Below, in pieces: positions 55,289 to 63,622 of a stretch of 64,000 bases of DNA. Below the pieces are notes generated by a model. That model did not search any database and had not been told where the DNA came from. It worked only from the letters and a program-made list of their open reading frames with translations. Numbering within the stretch: the stretch's first letter is position 1; the number at the start of each line of letters is the position of its first letter. The translations under genes and the position numbers were made by a program. The DNA is from Cytophagaceae bacterium (GTDB lineage Bacteria; Bacteroidota; Bacteroidia; Cytophagales; Spirosomataceae), in NCBI GenBank assembly GCA_016722655.1, contig JADKIR010000004.1, positions 1 to 64,000 of the forward strand, in the 5' to 3' direction.

Positions 55289-55603
55289 AAATTTTTACTT
55301 TGTAGAGTGTTAAAACAAATCATATTTCCTGCAAAAATATATAATTAAAAAACAAAGCGACTAAGTAGAATTTTTAAATATTTTTAAGAAAAGAATCAAA
55401 TTATTAATATATTTTATTTCAAATTTAGAAACTATCATAAATACCTATAATTCAATTATTTATATTGGTTTTTAGATATATACACAATCCTAAAAGCTTG
55501 TTATTTTTTAAAAAAAAATTGATTTTGCGGTAAAATAATAATTGTATTTTTTCAATATTAAATTTACAACCTTCTCCAATTTAAGGAAAATAATAGAAAA
55601 AAA
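55289..55603 (-). promoter_or_regulatory. glmS promoter region and AT-rich gap
   Basis: CAAAAATA at 55332-55339 reads TATTTTTG on the minus strand, a -7 box 44 bases before glmS. The -33 element is unclear; a TTTG lies 13 bases upstream, which is too near. The rest of the gap (to 55603) is AT-rich with no frame and no ribozyme-like structure that I can see. Confidence 0.4.
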
Positions 55604-55631
55604 ATGGGAAAGATTGAAACCTTTCCCATTT
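55604..55631 (-). terminator. Terminator of the GT5/DUF4270 operon
   Basis: AATGGGAAAG (55604-55613) pairs perfectly with CTTTCCCATT (55622-55631), with an 8-base loop. On the minus strand a T-run follows. It sits 20 bases after the DUF4270 stop. Confidence 0.85.
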
Positions 55632-55651
55632 TATATATGAAGTATTATTTT

Positions 55652-56992
55652 TTATTTACTGTAATAAAGTTTCAACTTAGGTTTTCTGAAAACAGACCTT
55701 CTTAGGTGATCATTGGTTAAAATTCCGTAGCCTTCTGTAGATGAGACCATTGCAGGTAAAATCAAAATAGACCCTATATCCAATCCTTTATTAATTTTAT
55801 TTTGTAAAAAATGAGTAATATCAATATTAAGTGTGTTAGTTGTATCAACCAAACCATAAAGAAATCCAACTGTGGATAAGGTATTATTAATCAAATAATT
55901 TGGAAGATTACTACTATTTCTGGTTTGCTGATTTCGATCTCCGGCTTCGGCCAATACATAATTAAAAATCCTCGGAAAATCTTTTGTAGCAGAGCCATTG
56001 TCAATGTTTAACTCTAAAGTTGCTTTTTCAATCTTAAGATTTTTCGAAATTTTCGAAAGATTTTTAAAACCTATTTTTGTACTTAAACCTGTTCCGGCTT
56101 GAGCATATGAAAACCCTCCGGTTTCGACATTTGACACTTCATTGTTGGTATTGTTTAGTACCGAAAGTGAAGTTCCGGCTCTGTTAGCTATCACGCCTGA
56201 ATGTCTGGCACCATTAAAATCAAAATATTCAACAGTAGAAGCGGTATCACCTTCAAAATGAAAATGTAATCCCAGATAAGAAGTTGAATTACCAAGAGGA
56301 CCAGTATTAAAAGTATAAACTGCTTTAGCATCAGATTCGGGTTTGATCGCAAATCCTTTAAAATCAGCATTAAATTTAGTGTTATCATTATACCCGGTAA
56401 CCCCAAGTGCAAGTAGTTCCCTGGCCATAGCAATTGGCAGTTTTATCGAATAAGCCACCAAAGAGTCATATTTATCTGTTTTAAAAGTAGCTGAACTCAA
56501 CTTAAATTTTGCCAGAGGTTCATTTTCAATTTCCAACCTGTCGCTTCCATTATAATGTTTGACGGATTCCATCGAAGATTTCAAACGGTATAATCCAAAT
56601 GAAGATTTACTTAAAGTATCTCCAAACATCAAACCCGTATTTACCAATCTCAAAACCAATGAATCTGCAATTGCTGAAGATGAAACTTTAAAAGTATCAA
56701 TTACAGTCGAGGATGAATAATAAGCAATAGTAGGCTGAAGATATGCAACTGAATTTATGGTACCGGTATAAGGATCTCTGAGATTACCAGCCATTACAAA
56801 AGCCCCATTACCATTATAAGTAGAGTCAGCCAAAACGGTAGAAACATCAAGACTTAGGGTATCGGTATAAACAGACTGACCATTTGTTTCGGTCAAATCA
56901 AGACCAATACCTATGGGATTTTCACACGAAAATAGCCCTAAAGCAAAAACCAGCAATACCAGTTTGTGGAAGAGCACGAAAGTTTTTTTCAT
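55652..56992 (-). CDS. DUF4270 domain lipoprotein
   Basis: A 446-residue lipoprotein starting MKKTFVLFHKLVLLVFALGL and ending its leader at FSC (Cys23); the longer frame starting at 57115 overlaps the previous gene and is rejected. The family's IGIGLDLTETNG segment follows the Cys. The rest is beta-rich with an ADSLVLRL segment and ends GYGILTNDHLRRSVFRKPKLKLYYSK, which is also family-like. DUF4270 proteins are outer-surface or periplasmic and of unknown role. The start lies 7 bases after the GT5 stop, so the two genes are one operon. Confidence 0.9.
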   Translation of the reverse strand: MKKTFVLFHKLVLLVFALGLFSCENPIGIGLDLTETNGQSVYTDTLSLDVSTVLADSTYNGNGAFVMAGNLRDPYTGTINSVAYLQPTIAYYSSSTVIDTFKVSSSAIADSLVLRLVNTGLMFGDTLSKSSFGLYRLKSSMESVKHYNGSDRLEIENEPLAKFKLSSATFKTDKYDSLVAYSIKLPIAMARELLALGVTGYNDNTKFNADFKGFAIKPESDAKAVYTFNTGPLGNSTSYLGLHFHFEGDTASTVEYFDFNGARHSGVIANRAGTSLSVLNNTNNEVSNVETGGFSYAQAGTGLSTKIGFKNLSKISKNLKIEKATLELNIDNGSATKDFPRIFNYVLAEAGDRNQQTRNSSNLPNYLINNTLSTVGFLYGLVDTTNTLNIDITHFLQNKINKGLDIGSILILPAMVSSTEGYGILTNDHLRRSVFRKPKLKLYYSK

Positions 56993-56999
56993 AAAAATA

Positions 57000-57809
57000 T
57001 TAGTCGGCCAGCTCGGTATAAAGGTTAAAGAATGTTTCGGTGGCATTTTCGTCGTCAATAAAAGAGTCAATTTGTTTGCCGGCAGTTTCATTAAGTGCAT
57101 TTTTGATAGTATCACTAAGTGAAGGGTTGGCTTTTACGACTACATCTGAGTATTCACATCCAATTTTGATAAAACCTAAAAAATCCTGCGATCGCAGATT
57201 GGCAAGGTTTTCATCTGTTACGTCCATCATCTTAACTTTTGGAAACATGTCTTCAGAGAATTTGTGATCAAAGACATTGTTATAAACCGAAAAGATAGTT
57301 TTTGTATTCTTAAAAATCGGATCGTTTTTATAGGTTGTTTTCAGATATAATGGCACCAGGGCTGTCATCCAGTCGGTACAATGTACAATATCAGGAGCCC
57401 ATCCCAACTTCTTCACAGTTTCTAACGCCCCTTTGCAGAAAAATATTGCACGCTCATCGTTGTCATCATAAAAATTCCCATTTTTATCAGAAAATACGGT
57501 TTTTCTGTGGAAATAATCTTCATTGTCAAGAAAGTAAACCTGAAGTTTTGCAGAAGGAATAGATGCAACTTTAATAATCAAAGGTTTTTCCTCTTCACCT
57601 ATCGAAATATTGATACCTGAAAGTCTCACTACCTCATGCAGCCTGTGTTTTCTTTCATTTATAAGCCCAAATCTGGGTATTAATATCCTGATCTCCATAC
57701 CTCTCTCCTGCATTTCCTGTGGCAGCTTCCTTAACAAAGTGGCTATCTCAGATATTTCAAGGAAAGGATCGATTTCTGAAGATATGTATAAAATACGCAG
57801 TTTACTCAT
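57000..57809 (-). CDS. GT5 (glycogen/starch synthase) N-terminal domain protein
   Basis: A 269-residue protein made only of the starch-synthase N-terminal Rossmann domain. LRILYISSEIDPFLEISEIATLLRKLPQEMQERGMEIRILIPRFG fits the pattern, but the ADP-glucose-binding K-x-G-G-L loop is replaced by EISEIA. PDIVHCTDWMTALVPLYLKT is kept. The C-terminal GT domain of true synthases (about 470 residues) is absent. It is therefore unlikely to make glycogen; a regulatory or sugar-binding role is inference. It is preceded by a good promoter and co-transcribed with DUF4270. Confidence 0.85.
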   Translation of the reverse strand: MSKLRILYISSEIDPFLEISEIATLLRKLPQEMQERGMEIRILIPRFGLINERKHRLHEVVRLSGINISIGEEEKPLIIKVASIPSAKLQVYFLDNEDYFHRKTVFSDKNGNFYDDNDERAIFFCKGALETVKKLGWAPDIVHCTDWMTALVPLYLKTTYKNDPIFKNTKTIFSVYNNVFDHKFSEDMFPKVKMMDVTDENLANLRSQDFLGFIKIGCEYSDVVVKANPSLSDTIKNALNETAGKQIDSFIDDENATETFFNLYTELAD

Positions 57810-57841
57810 ATATTAACTATTAAAAAACTTGAATTTGGGTG

Positions 57842-57875
57842 CAAAGATACTAAAAAAAAAATGATAAATATGCAA
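57842..57875 (-). promoter_or_regulatory. Promoter of the GT5/DUF4270 operon
   Basis: On the minus strand TATCTTTG (complement 57842-57849) is an exact -7 box and TTG (complement 57873-57875) lies 23 bases upstream, within the range for Bacteroidota -33 elements. Confidence 0.5.
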
Positions 57876-58032
57876 GTTTATCAAACAAAGGAATCCAAAA
57901 TAGTCCAAAACAAGGCTTATTTGGGCATTTAGAAGCATTTTTCATTTTTTTTGACTTACTAAATAACCCGGTTTTTTACTCCGGTTTTCAAATATCAGGA
58001 GCTTATTTTTAGATAATCAGATAGTTATTAGG

Positions 58033-59448
58033 TCAAATTTGAATAAGTCTGATAGAACCTGTTTCATCGATATACTCCATTTTCAGACTCCAATAAGAAA
58101 GAAATCCATTGGTCTTATCAAAAATTGGTTCAGCACTTTCAATGAAGTACATAAAGAATTCTTCCAAACTCCCCCCATTCACTTTTTCTGCTATAGATTT
58201 GATGTCATTGTAAGTGTAGCCTTTTTTCTTTTTTTTGCCAAAAAGTCTCCATAACTCACGCATTACATCGTCGAGGCTACGCTTTTCTGAAGTATTTCTT
58301 CTGATACTGATATCCAAAACCATAGCTGCTATAGCACCTTTATTATATACACTAACTTTCTTTTTGGGAGTACCTTTTTCGTAACCATCGACCCATAAAT
58401 CAAAACTACTCTCTAAAAGGGATTGACAGGCATTGTCGGCCTCATCAAAATGTCTTTTCAGAGTGGTTTCGAGCTCGTGAAGATATTGAGAATAGTCAAT
58501 TACTCCTGATTCCAGTAATATCCTGTCTCCGTAATAGGTTGTAAAACCTTCAGCCACAAAACAGGTTTCGAAATAGTTTTCCCTTGTAAAATCATAAGGT
58601 AGAAGCTCGGCCGGACGAATTTTGGCGATATTCCAGGCATGAAAAAGCTCATGAGAAGCCAATCCCAATAAGTCATAATAATAAGACTGTGGCAAAACAC
58701 CTTCATGCCCAAGAACCATCACCGTATTGGCGGCATGCTCAACACCATGATAATAAGTTTGATTGGGCACTAATAGGTAAAAATGATAGGAAGGTTCGGG
58801 GAATTCTCCGAAAAGTTGGATTTGGTATTCGGCAATTTTCTTTAAATCCTGAACCAAAAAAGGAAGAAAAATTTCGGTTTCGCCATAAAACCAAAAATTA
58901 AAGTCTGTTTCACCTACGCAAAATTGCTCATGAAAAAGGCCTGGTGACATAATCACAGGCGAATCAAACCATTCGTAATAATTTGTGGGTGATAAAAACA
59001 ACCTGCCAACCTCCTCTTTAGCATTTAATGAACAGGCAATTATTTCATTTTCATTCTTATCGATAAAAACGCTAAACGGTTTATTTATATCTTCAATCCG
59101 GAACAAAGTAAGATTAACCGGATTGAAATACACTAAATTTTGACTTAAAAACGAGCCACCGGCATTAAATTCGTTGGCAAAGTAACTGTAATGTACCTGG
59201 TATTTTTCTTTTGCGGGATTCAGAACCTTCCAGGTGTTTCTACCGGTCTTTTTCCAGTTAAGTTTTTGCCCGGAATCAGTTAAGGCATTGAAATCAATTA
59301 TATTTTTTGCAAAATTTTGCAACTGATATCTGCCGGGTCTCCAGGCAGGAATTTCAAAAAAAACCTCAGATTTACTTCCCTTTTCAATACTGATTTTGAT
59401 GTGGATCAATTGTTTATCTTTAGAAAAAGAAAAAAAATAAGTAATCAT
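58033..59448 (-). CDS. M61 family metallopeptidase
   Basis: A 471-residue peptidase of the glycyl aminopeptidase family. The zinc site is SHELFHAW (His266, Glu267, His270) with the third ligand in FVAEGFTTYYGD. The N-terminal beta-rich domain (WRPGRYQLQNFAKNI ... SYFANEFNAGG) is typical. Classical members are nearer 580-600 residues and carry a C-terminal PDZ domain; here the chain stops soon after the helical domain, so PDZ is absent. No signal peptide is evident, so it may be cytoplasmic. It is divergent from rpmH. Confidence 0.92.
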   Translation of the reverse strand: MITYFFSFSKDKQLIHIKISIEKGSKSEVFFEIPAWRPGRYQLQNFAKNIIDFNALTDSGQKLNWKKTGRNTWKVLNPAKEKYQVHYSYFANEFNAGGSFLSQNLVYFNPVNLTLFRIEDINKPFSVFIDKNENEIIACSLNAKEEVGRLFLSPTNYYEWFDSPVIMSPGLFHEQFCVGETDFNFWFYGETEIFLPFLVQDLKKIAEYQIQLFGEFPEPSYHFYLLVPNQTYYHGVEHAANTVMVLGHEGVLPQSYYYDLLGLASHELFHAWNIAKIRPAELLPYDFTRENYFETCFVAEGFTTYYGDRILLESGVIDYSQYLHELETTLKRHFDEADNACQSLLESSFDLWVDGYEKGTPKKKVSVYNKGAIAAMVLDISIRRNTSEKRSLDDVMRELWRLFGKKKKKGYTYNDIKSIAEKVNGGSLEEFFMYFIESAEPIFDKTNGFLSYWSLKMEYIDETGSIRLIQI

Positions 59449-59461
59449 TCTAAAAGGATTT

Positions 59462-59490
59462 TTGAAATTTAAAAAAAACTGCTACCTTTG
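59462..59490 (+). promoter_or_regulatory. Promoter of rpmH
   Basis: TTG (59462-59464), an 18-base spacer and TACCTTTG (59483-59490) followed by C fit the Bacteroidota consensus TTG-N19-TAnnTTTG well. The start of transcription should fall near 59497, giving a leader of about 38 bases. Confidence 0.75.
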
Positions 59491-59534
59491 CAGTCCGAAT
59501 TTGAATCGAGGAACAAATTTAATATAAAAAGATA

Positions 59535-59690
59535 ATGAAGCGTACATTCCAACCATCGAATAGAAAGCGTGCCAACAAGCATGGATTCCGTGAGCGTATG
59601 TCAACACCAGGCGGAAAAAGGGTTTTGAGAGCACGTAGAGCCAGAGGCAGATGGAAACTTTCAGTATCTGACGAAAAAACTCATAAATAA
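59535..59690 (+). CDS. rpmH: 50S ribosomal protein L34
   Basis: A 51-residue, strongly basic protein (MKRTFQPSNRKRANKHGFRERM ... LRARRARGRWKLSVSDEKTHK). The N-terminal MKRTFQPS and the RARRARGR block are the universal L34 signature. It sits before rnpA, the standard rpmH-rnpA order. It is expected to be highly expressed from the strong promoter in front, with a terminator between it and rnpA. Confidence 0.98.
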   Translation: MKRTFQPSNRKRANKHGFRERMSTPGGKRVLRARRARGRWKLSVSDEKTHK

Positions 59691-59721
59691 TATTGAGTAA
59701 TCGTCAGATTATTAAGATATT

Positions 59722-59744
59722 AGCCGCTTATGCGGCTTTTTTTA
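59722..59744 (+). terminator. Terminator or attenuator between rpmH and rnpA
   Basis: AGCCGC (59722-59727), loop TTAT, GCGGCT (59732-59737), then seven or more T. It is a strong intrinsic terminator within the rpmH-rnpA unit, and would let L34 be made in excess over RnpA by partial read-through. Confidence 0.85.
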
Positions 59745-59755
59745 TTTAGTGCAAA

Positions 59756-60166
59756 GTGAAAAATACATTTGGCAAGGATGAAAAAATAAAAAGTACGAAG
59801 GTAATATCGGCGTTATTTGACCGAAATACACCTTCCAATGCTTCTTTTTTGGTGTATCCAATCAAAGTGGTGTATTTTTTTGAACAAAATCAGGAAGATG
59901 ATACTGAAATCAATTTACCTAAAGTGATGGTTTCGGTTCCAAAAAGAAAATTTAAAAGAGCTGTCGACCGAAATCTGATCAAAAGAAGGTTGAGAGAAGC
60001 CTATCGATTAAATAAAGTTGTTTTCGAAAAACCACTGAACATAGCATTCATATATGTCGCCTCGGAAATTCTGACTTTCGAAAAAATTGAAATCGCAATG
60101 CGAAATTGTCTGAAAAAAATCAAAAACGATAAATCAAAGACACAACCAATCCCGGAAAAAGAATAG
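59756..60166 (+). CDS. rnpA: Ribonuclease P protein component
   Basis: A 136-residue basic protein that helps the RNase P RNA cut the 5' leader of tRNA precursors. The RNR motif is clear: KFKRAVDRNLIKRRLREAYRLNK at about 62-84, preceded by MVSVPKRKF. It starts at GTG (59756); no in-frame ATG stands near. Its 3' end overlaps a minus-strand frame by 47 bases. It follows rpmH after the terminator. Confidence 0.95.
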   Translation: MKNTFGKDEKIKSTKVISALFDRNTPSNASFLVYPIKVVYFFEQNQEDDTEINLPKVMVSVPKRKFKRAVDRNLIKRRLREAYRLNKVVFEKPLNIAFIYVASEILTFEKIEIAMRNCLKKIKNDKSKTQPIPEKE

Positions 60167-60494
60167 GGAAAAATGAAATATGTGAAACAAAAATAGCCTG
60201 ATCAGGCATTTTGGCCGTCAAACCTAAACCTACTAAAGCCCAATATCCTGCGATGACAATCATTAACTGCAAAAAAGTAAACACCCACCCTTTTTTATGA
60301 GCCGTTAAACCAAACCAGAATGAAAACAAAACCATAAAAAACAATGGGATATACAAGCTTATTGAGATATGGATAATGTAAATCAGAAAAATTGCCGCGA
60401 GCAAGGCAATGAAAAAATTTTGAAAGAAACTTATTTTCGGCAAAATATTGATATTAATTTGGGCAAAATTAGGAAAAATTAAAGGCGTTTTCAT
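60120..60494 (-). CDS. Hypothetical membrane protein
   Basis: A 124-residue protein with about four hydrophobic helices (FFIALLAAIFLIYIIHISIS, IPLFFMVLFSFWFGL, FTFLQLMIVIAGYWALVGLG and ISFFPILFPGLVVSLIYRF), and no motif. Its last 16 codons run antisense to the end of rnpA. The even helix pattern and ATG start make it plausible; the overlap leaves doubt. It is divergent from the S41 protease gene. Confidence 0.6.
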   Translation of the reverse strand: MKTPLIFPNFAQININILPKISFFQNFFIALLAAIFLIYIIHISISLYIPLFFMVLFSFWFGLTAHKKGWVFTFLQLMIVIAGYWALVGLGLTAKMPDQAIFVSHISFFPILFPGLVVSLIYRF

Positions 60495-60560
60495 TTTGTT
60501 TTTCCTATAAAAAATAAGTTTGGACTATAATTTGCGTTTCTAAATAAAAAATCAAGCTGA

Positions 60561-62222
60561 ATGAATTTTCTCCGTAAAACATATACAAAGGTTCTTTTTA
60601 TAGTATTTCTAATCTCAGGAATTGCGTTTTCGGCTTACAAAACCGACGACCGATTATTTGAAATTGCCAAAAATCTGGACGTTTTTGCGACACTTTACAA
60701 AGAGCTCAACGCTTCTTATGTGGATGAAATTAATCCAACCAAAGCCATGCGGATTGGGATTCAGGCCATGTTGAAAGAACTAGACCCTTACACGGTTTTT
60801 TATCCTGAAGACGAAATCGAAGATTATTTTACGATGAATGTAGCCGCATATAATGGAATTGGTGCTACGATTGAGCATTTTGAAGGTAATCATCTTATTG
60901 TGATGCTTTATGAAAATTCTCCAGCTGACAAATCAGGCCTAAAAATTGGCGATAAAATACTAAAAATCAATGGCGTAGATATAACCAACCGATCTGAGGC
61001 AGAATTTGGCCGGCTACTTAAAGGCCAGACGGGCACAAGTGTAAAATTACAATTGACTCGTTTTGGGCAAAACAAGCCCATGGAAATCACCGTTAGTCGG
61101 GATGTAATAAAAACTCCGAATGTACCTCATTATGGAATGATCAAAGAAGATGTGGGCTATATTCAATTGACAGATTTTAGCCAAACCGCAGCCAAAGAAA
61201 TAAAAAATGCCACCATCGAGCTTAAAGATAAGGGCATGAAAAGTTTGGTTTTGGATTTACGTGGAAATCCCGGCGGACTACTTCAAATGGCAGTTGAAAT
61301 TTGCAATTTTTATTTACCAAAAGGCAAACTGGTAGTAGAAACTCGTGGAAAAGTAAAAGAGTGGAATGCAAAATACGCTACTCAGGCTCAACCTCTTGAT
61401 ACTGATATGCCCATCGTAGTTCTGATCAATGGACGTAGTGCATCGGCTTCCGAAATCGTAAGTGGTACTCTTCAGGACTATGACAGAGCGGTACTGATTG
61501 GGCAAAGATCTTATGGCAAAGGTTTGGTGCAGATTACCAAAGACCTGACTTTTGGTACAAAAATGAAGGTAACCACCTCAAAATATTACATTCCATCAGG
61601 ACGATGCATTCAGGCAATTGACTACGGCCACCGGAATCCGGATGGAACCTTTGCCAAGTTACCGGATTCGCTAAGGGTAGCTTTCGCAACAAAAAATGGT
61701 CGGAAAGTATGGGATGGAGCCGGAATTGACCCGGATATTGAAACCCGAAAAAATATCAAAAGCGAACTGCTGGCGGAGATGCAAAAACAAAAAATACTGT
61801 TTGATTACGCCACAAAATACTATTTTGAACATATCGACAAAAAACCTAAAGAGAACTTCAGCCTTACTGACCAGGAGGTGACAGCATTTGAAAACTGGCT
61901 AAAAACCAGCAAATTAAAATATCAGACTTCTGAACAAAAACAATTAGAATTATTACAGAAAAGCACTCAGACTTCCGGGGATTTTGATAAAATAAAAACC
62001 AATCTCTCAGAAATTAAAAAGATAGTTGATGCTCAAGCCAATGCCCAACTCCAAAAAGACATGAGTCAGATAAAAGAACAACTTGAAATGGAGATTTTGG
62101 GAAGATTTTATTATCAGAAAGCAATGAAATTTGTTTCTTTCGAAAAAGACGAAGACATACAGGAGGCATTGAGGTTATTCAAGAACCCAGAAAAATATAA
62201 ATCAATTTTAGCCGGAAAATAA
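60561..62222 (+). CDS. S41 family C-terminal processing peptidase
   Basis: A 553-residue CtpA-type protease with an N-terminal signal or anchor (TKVLFIVFLISGIAFSAY). A PDZ domain covers about 90-185 (ENSPADKSGLKIGDKILKINGVDIT). The Ser-Lys dyad segments are NGRSASASEIVSGTLQDY and QRSYGKGLVQ, and the CtpA end is present (TSKYYIPSGRCIQ). A coiled-coil-rich C-terminal extension of about 150 residues follows. It acts in the periplasm on C-termini of proteins. tsaB starts directly at its stop codon with no gap. Confidence 0.94.
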   Translation: MNFLRKTYTKVLFIVFLISGIAFSAYKTDDRLFEIAKNLDVFATLYKELNASYVDEINPTKAMRIGIQAMLKELDPYTVFYPEDEIEDYFTMNVAAYNGIGATIEHFEGNHLIVMLYENSPADKSGLKIGDKILKINGVDITNRSEAEFGRLLKGQTGTSVKLQLTRFGQNKPMEITVSRDVIKTPNVPHYGMIKEDVGYIQLTDFSQTAAKEIKNATIELKDKGMKSLVLDLRGNPGGLLQMAVEICNFYLPKGKLVVETRGKVKEWNAKYATQAQPLDTDMPIVVLINGRSASASEIVSGTLQDYDRAVLIGQRSYGKGLVQITKDLTFGTKMKVTTSKYYIPSGRCIQAIDYGHRNPDGTFAKLPDSLRVAFATKNGRKVWDGAGIDPDIETRKNIKSELLAEMQKQKILFDYATKYYFEHIDKKPKENFSLTDQEVTAFENWLKTSKLKYQTSEQKQLELLQKSTQTSGDFDKIKTNLSEIKKIVDAQANAQLQKDMSQIKEQLEMEILGRFYYQKAMKFVSFEKDEDIQEALRLFKNPEKYKSILAGK

Positions 62223-62903
62223 ATGGCAAATATTTTAAGTATCGATGCCTCCACCAATGGGTGCTCAGTGGCAGTTTTTGAAAATGAAAGTTTACTTGCC
62301 TCAAGCGAATCCCGAACCGAGAGATCATCTGCCGAATATCTTACGACAATGATTGACCACGTGCTGGAAATGGGACGAGTGGCTTTTGCCCAACTTGATG
62401 CCATCGCTGTAGCCAAAGGGCCGGGAAGCTATACAGGTTTGAGAATAGCGGTGAGTACTGCAAAAGGTCTCGCTTTTGCTCTGGACAAGCCTTTACTGTC
62501 ATACAATACACTGACGGGCTTAGTTTCACAAATAGCTGATATAAAAGATGATACTGATCTTTTTTGCCCTATGATAGATGCCAGGCGAATGGAAGTGTAT
62601 TGTGGTTTTTTCGACAAAAATGGCCGGCAAGTCATAGAGACCACTGCCGAAATAATTGAAGAGGAAAGCTTTAAAGATATACTTGACAAGAATATTGTGA
62701 CATTTATAGGGGAAGGCAGTAAAAAATGCATCGGGGTTATTAATCATCCCAACGCAAGGTTTATTGAAAATACGTTTTTCCCTTCGGCAAAATACTCAGG
62801 AAAGCTATGTTTTCAAAAATATACTTCAGGCGAATTCGAATCTCTTGAGGAATTTGAGCCTTATTATCTGAAAGAGTATATGTTTAAAACAAAAAAGCCC
62901 TGA
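62223..62903 (+). CDS. tsaB: tRNA threonylcarbamoyladenosine biosynthesis protein TsaB
   Basis: A 226-residue ASKHA-fold protein that pairs with TsaD to make t6A at tRNA position 37. The N-terminal ILSIDASTNGCSVAVFEN and AVAKGPGSYTGLRIAVSTAKGLAFAL are the family signatures. The start ATG adjoins the S41 stop, so the genes are co-transcribed. The C-terminus ends FEPYYLKEYMF, as usual for the family. Confidence 0.95.
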   Translation: MANILSIDASTNGCSVAVFENESLLASSESRTERSSAEYLTTMIDHVLEMGRVAFAQLDAIAVAKGPGSYTGLRIAVSTAKGLAFALDKPLLSYNTLTGLVSQIADIKDDTDLFCPMIDARRMEVYCGFFDKNGRQVIETTAEIIEEESFKDILDKNIVTFIGEGSKKCIGVINHPNARFIENTFFPSAKYSGKLCFQKYTSGEFESLEEFEPYYLKEYMFKTKKP

Positions 62904-62914
62904 AATTCAGGGCT
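62896..62914. terminator. Bidirectional terminator between tsaB and hpf
   Basis: AGCCCTGAA and TTCAGGGCT flank a single A; the real fold is a 7-bp stem with a 5-base loop. It lies between convergent genes, with A/T runs on both sides. Confidence 0.8.
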
Positions 62915-62921
62915 TTATATT

Positions 62922-63281
62922 TTAGATATGTTCTTCTTCGACCTCTTCTACTACCGCCTCTTGTGGAGTATCCCGGCCGATTTCTTTAGCTTTTTCTTTA
63001 AATTGTTTAACCTTCCTGGTGAGTGTTTCCATGGCCAAATCGGTAGCTGCTTCAAATGTGTCACCTTCTTCTTTCACAAAAATCGAGCTGCCGGGCATAT
63101 TTAACTTTACTTCTATTAACTTTTTATGGGTATTTAATTTTTCGCCTTTATCTAATCTTAAAAAAACTTCTGAACTGATTATTTTGTCATAAAATGTGTC
63201 TAATTTGTTTAATTTTTTTTGGATAAAATCTACTAAAGAATTGTCAGCACTAAATTTTACTGCATTTACTTGAACTTTCAT
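62922..63281 (-). CDS. hpf: Ribosome hibernation promoting factor (short HPF/RaiA family)
   Basis: A 119-residue protein; ATG 63281 (MKVQVNAVKFSADNSLVDFIQKKLNKLD) is the family start, and the 17 codons upstream are discarded. The beta-alpha fold (FLRLDKGEKLNTHKKLIEVKLNMPGSSIFVKEEGDTFEAATDLAMETLTRKVKQFKEK) is that of HPF/YfiA, which parks ribosomes in stationary phase. It is the short form, without the C-terminal dimer domain, with an acidic tail in its place. It is divergent from htpG. Confidence 0.93.
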   Translation of the reverse strand: MKVQVNAVKFSADNSLVDFIQKKLNKLDTFYDKIISSEVFLRLDKGEKLNTHKKLIEVKLNMPGSSIFVKEEGDTFEAATDLAMETLTRKVKQFKEKAKEIGRDTPQEAVVEEVEEEHI

Positions 63282-63622
63282 AATTACTAAAATTTTAAGT
63301 TGAACACATTGATTTTTTAATTCTGTAACCAATCAATTGGTATGTTGAAAGTATGGAAAATAAAACAAGAATGCAAGAAGTTTTTGTTAAAATTTTGAAT
63401 GTTTTTGACCAGTGGTATTACTAAAAACCTTTAATACCTTACAATCAAGATTTAACAATTTCTTATGTCAACTTAAAAATATTTTTTGATTTAAATTGTT
63501 GAAAAAATTGAAAATTTATTAATAAAAAACAATTCTGTACTCTGACAAAATGTCACAATTTCCCCCTTTGGAACAGCCTTTGTTAATGAATCTGCATTAA
63601 CATTAAATCAAACTGAAAAATT
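63282..63622. promoter_or_regulatory. Divergent region between hpf and htpG
   Basis: This is 341 AT-rich bases without a supported frame. It holds the palindrome TGACAAAATGTCA (63543-63555) and a sigma-54-like element (63568-63584) in front of htpG, reported separately. No clear TAnnTTTG box was found for hpf. Confidence 0.5.
63543..63584 (+). promoter_or_regulatory. Candidate sigma-54-type promoter and palindrome of htpG
   Basis: TTGG (63568-63571), AACAGCCTTT and GTTA give a GG-N10-GT arrangement close to the sigma-54 -24/-12 pattern (GG-N10-GC), 39 bases before the htpG ATG. TGACA-AAA-TGTCA (63543-63555) lies 14 bases upstream and could be an activator or repressor site. It may also be an ordinary promoter. 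Confidence 0.35.

Noticed and set aside
55289..55603. glmS ribozyme or other riboswitch before glmS
   Set aside because: The leader is short and AT-rich, and I could not find the conserved core.
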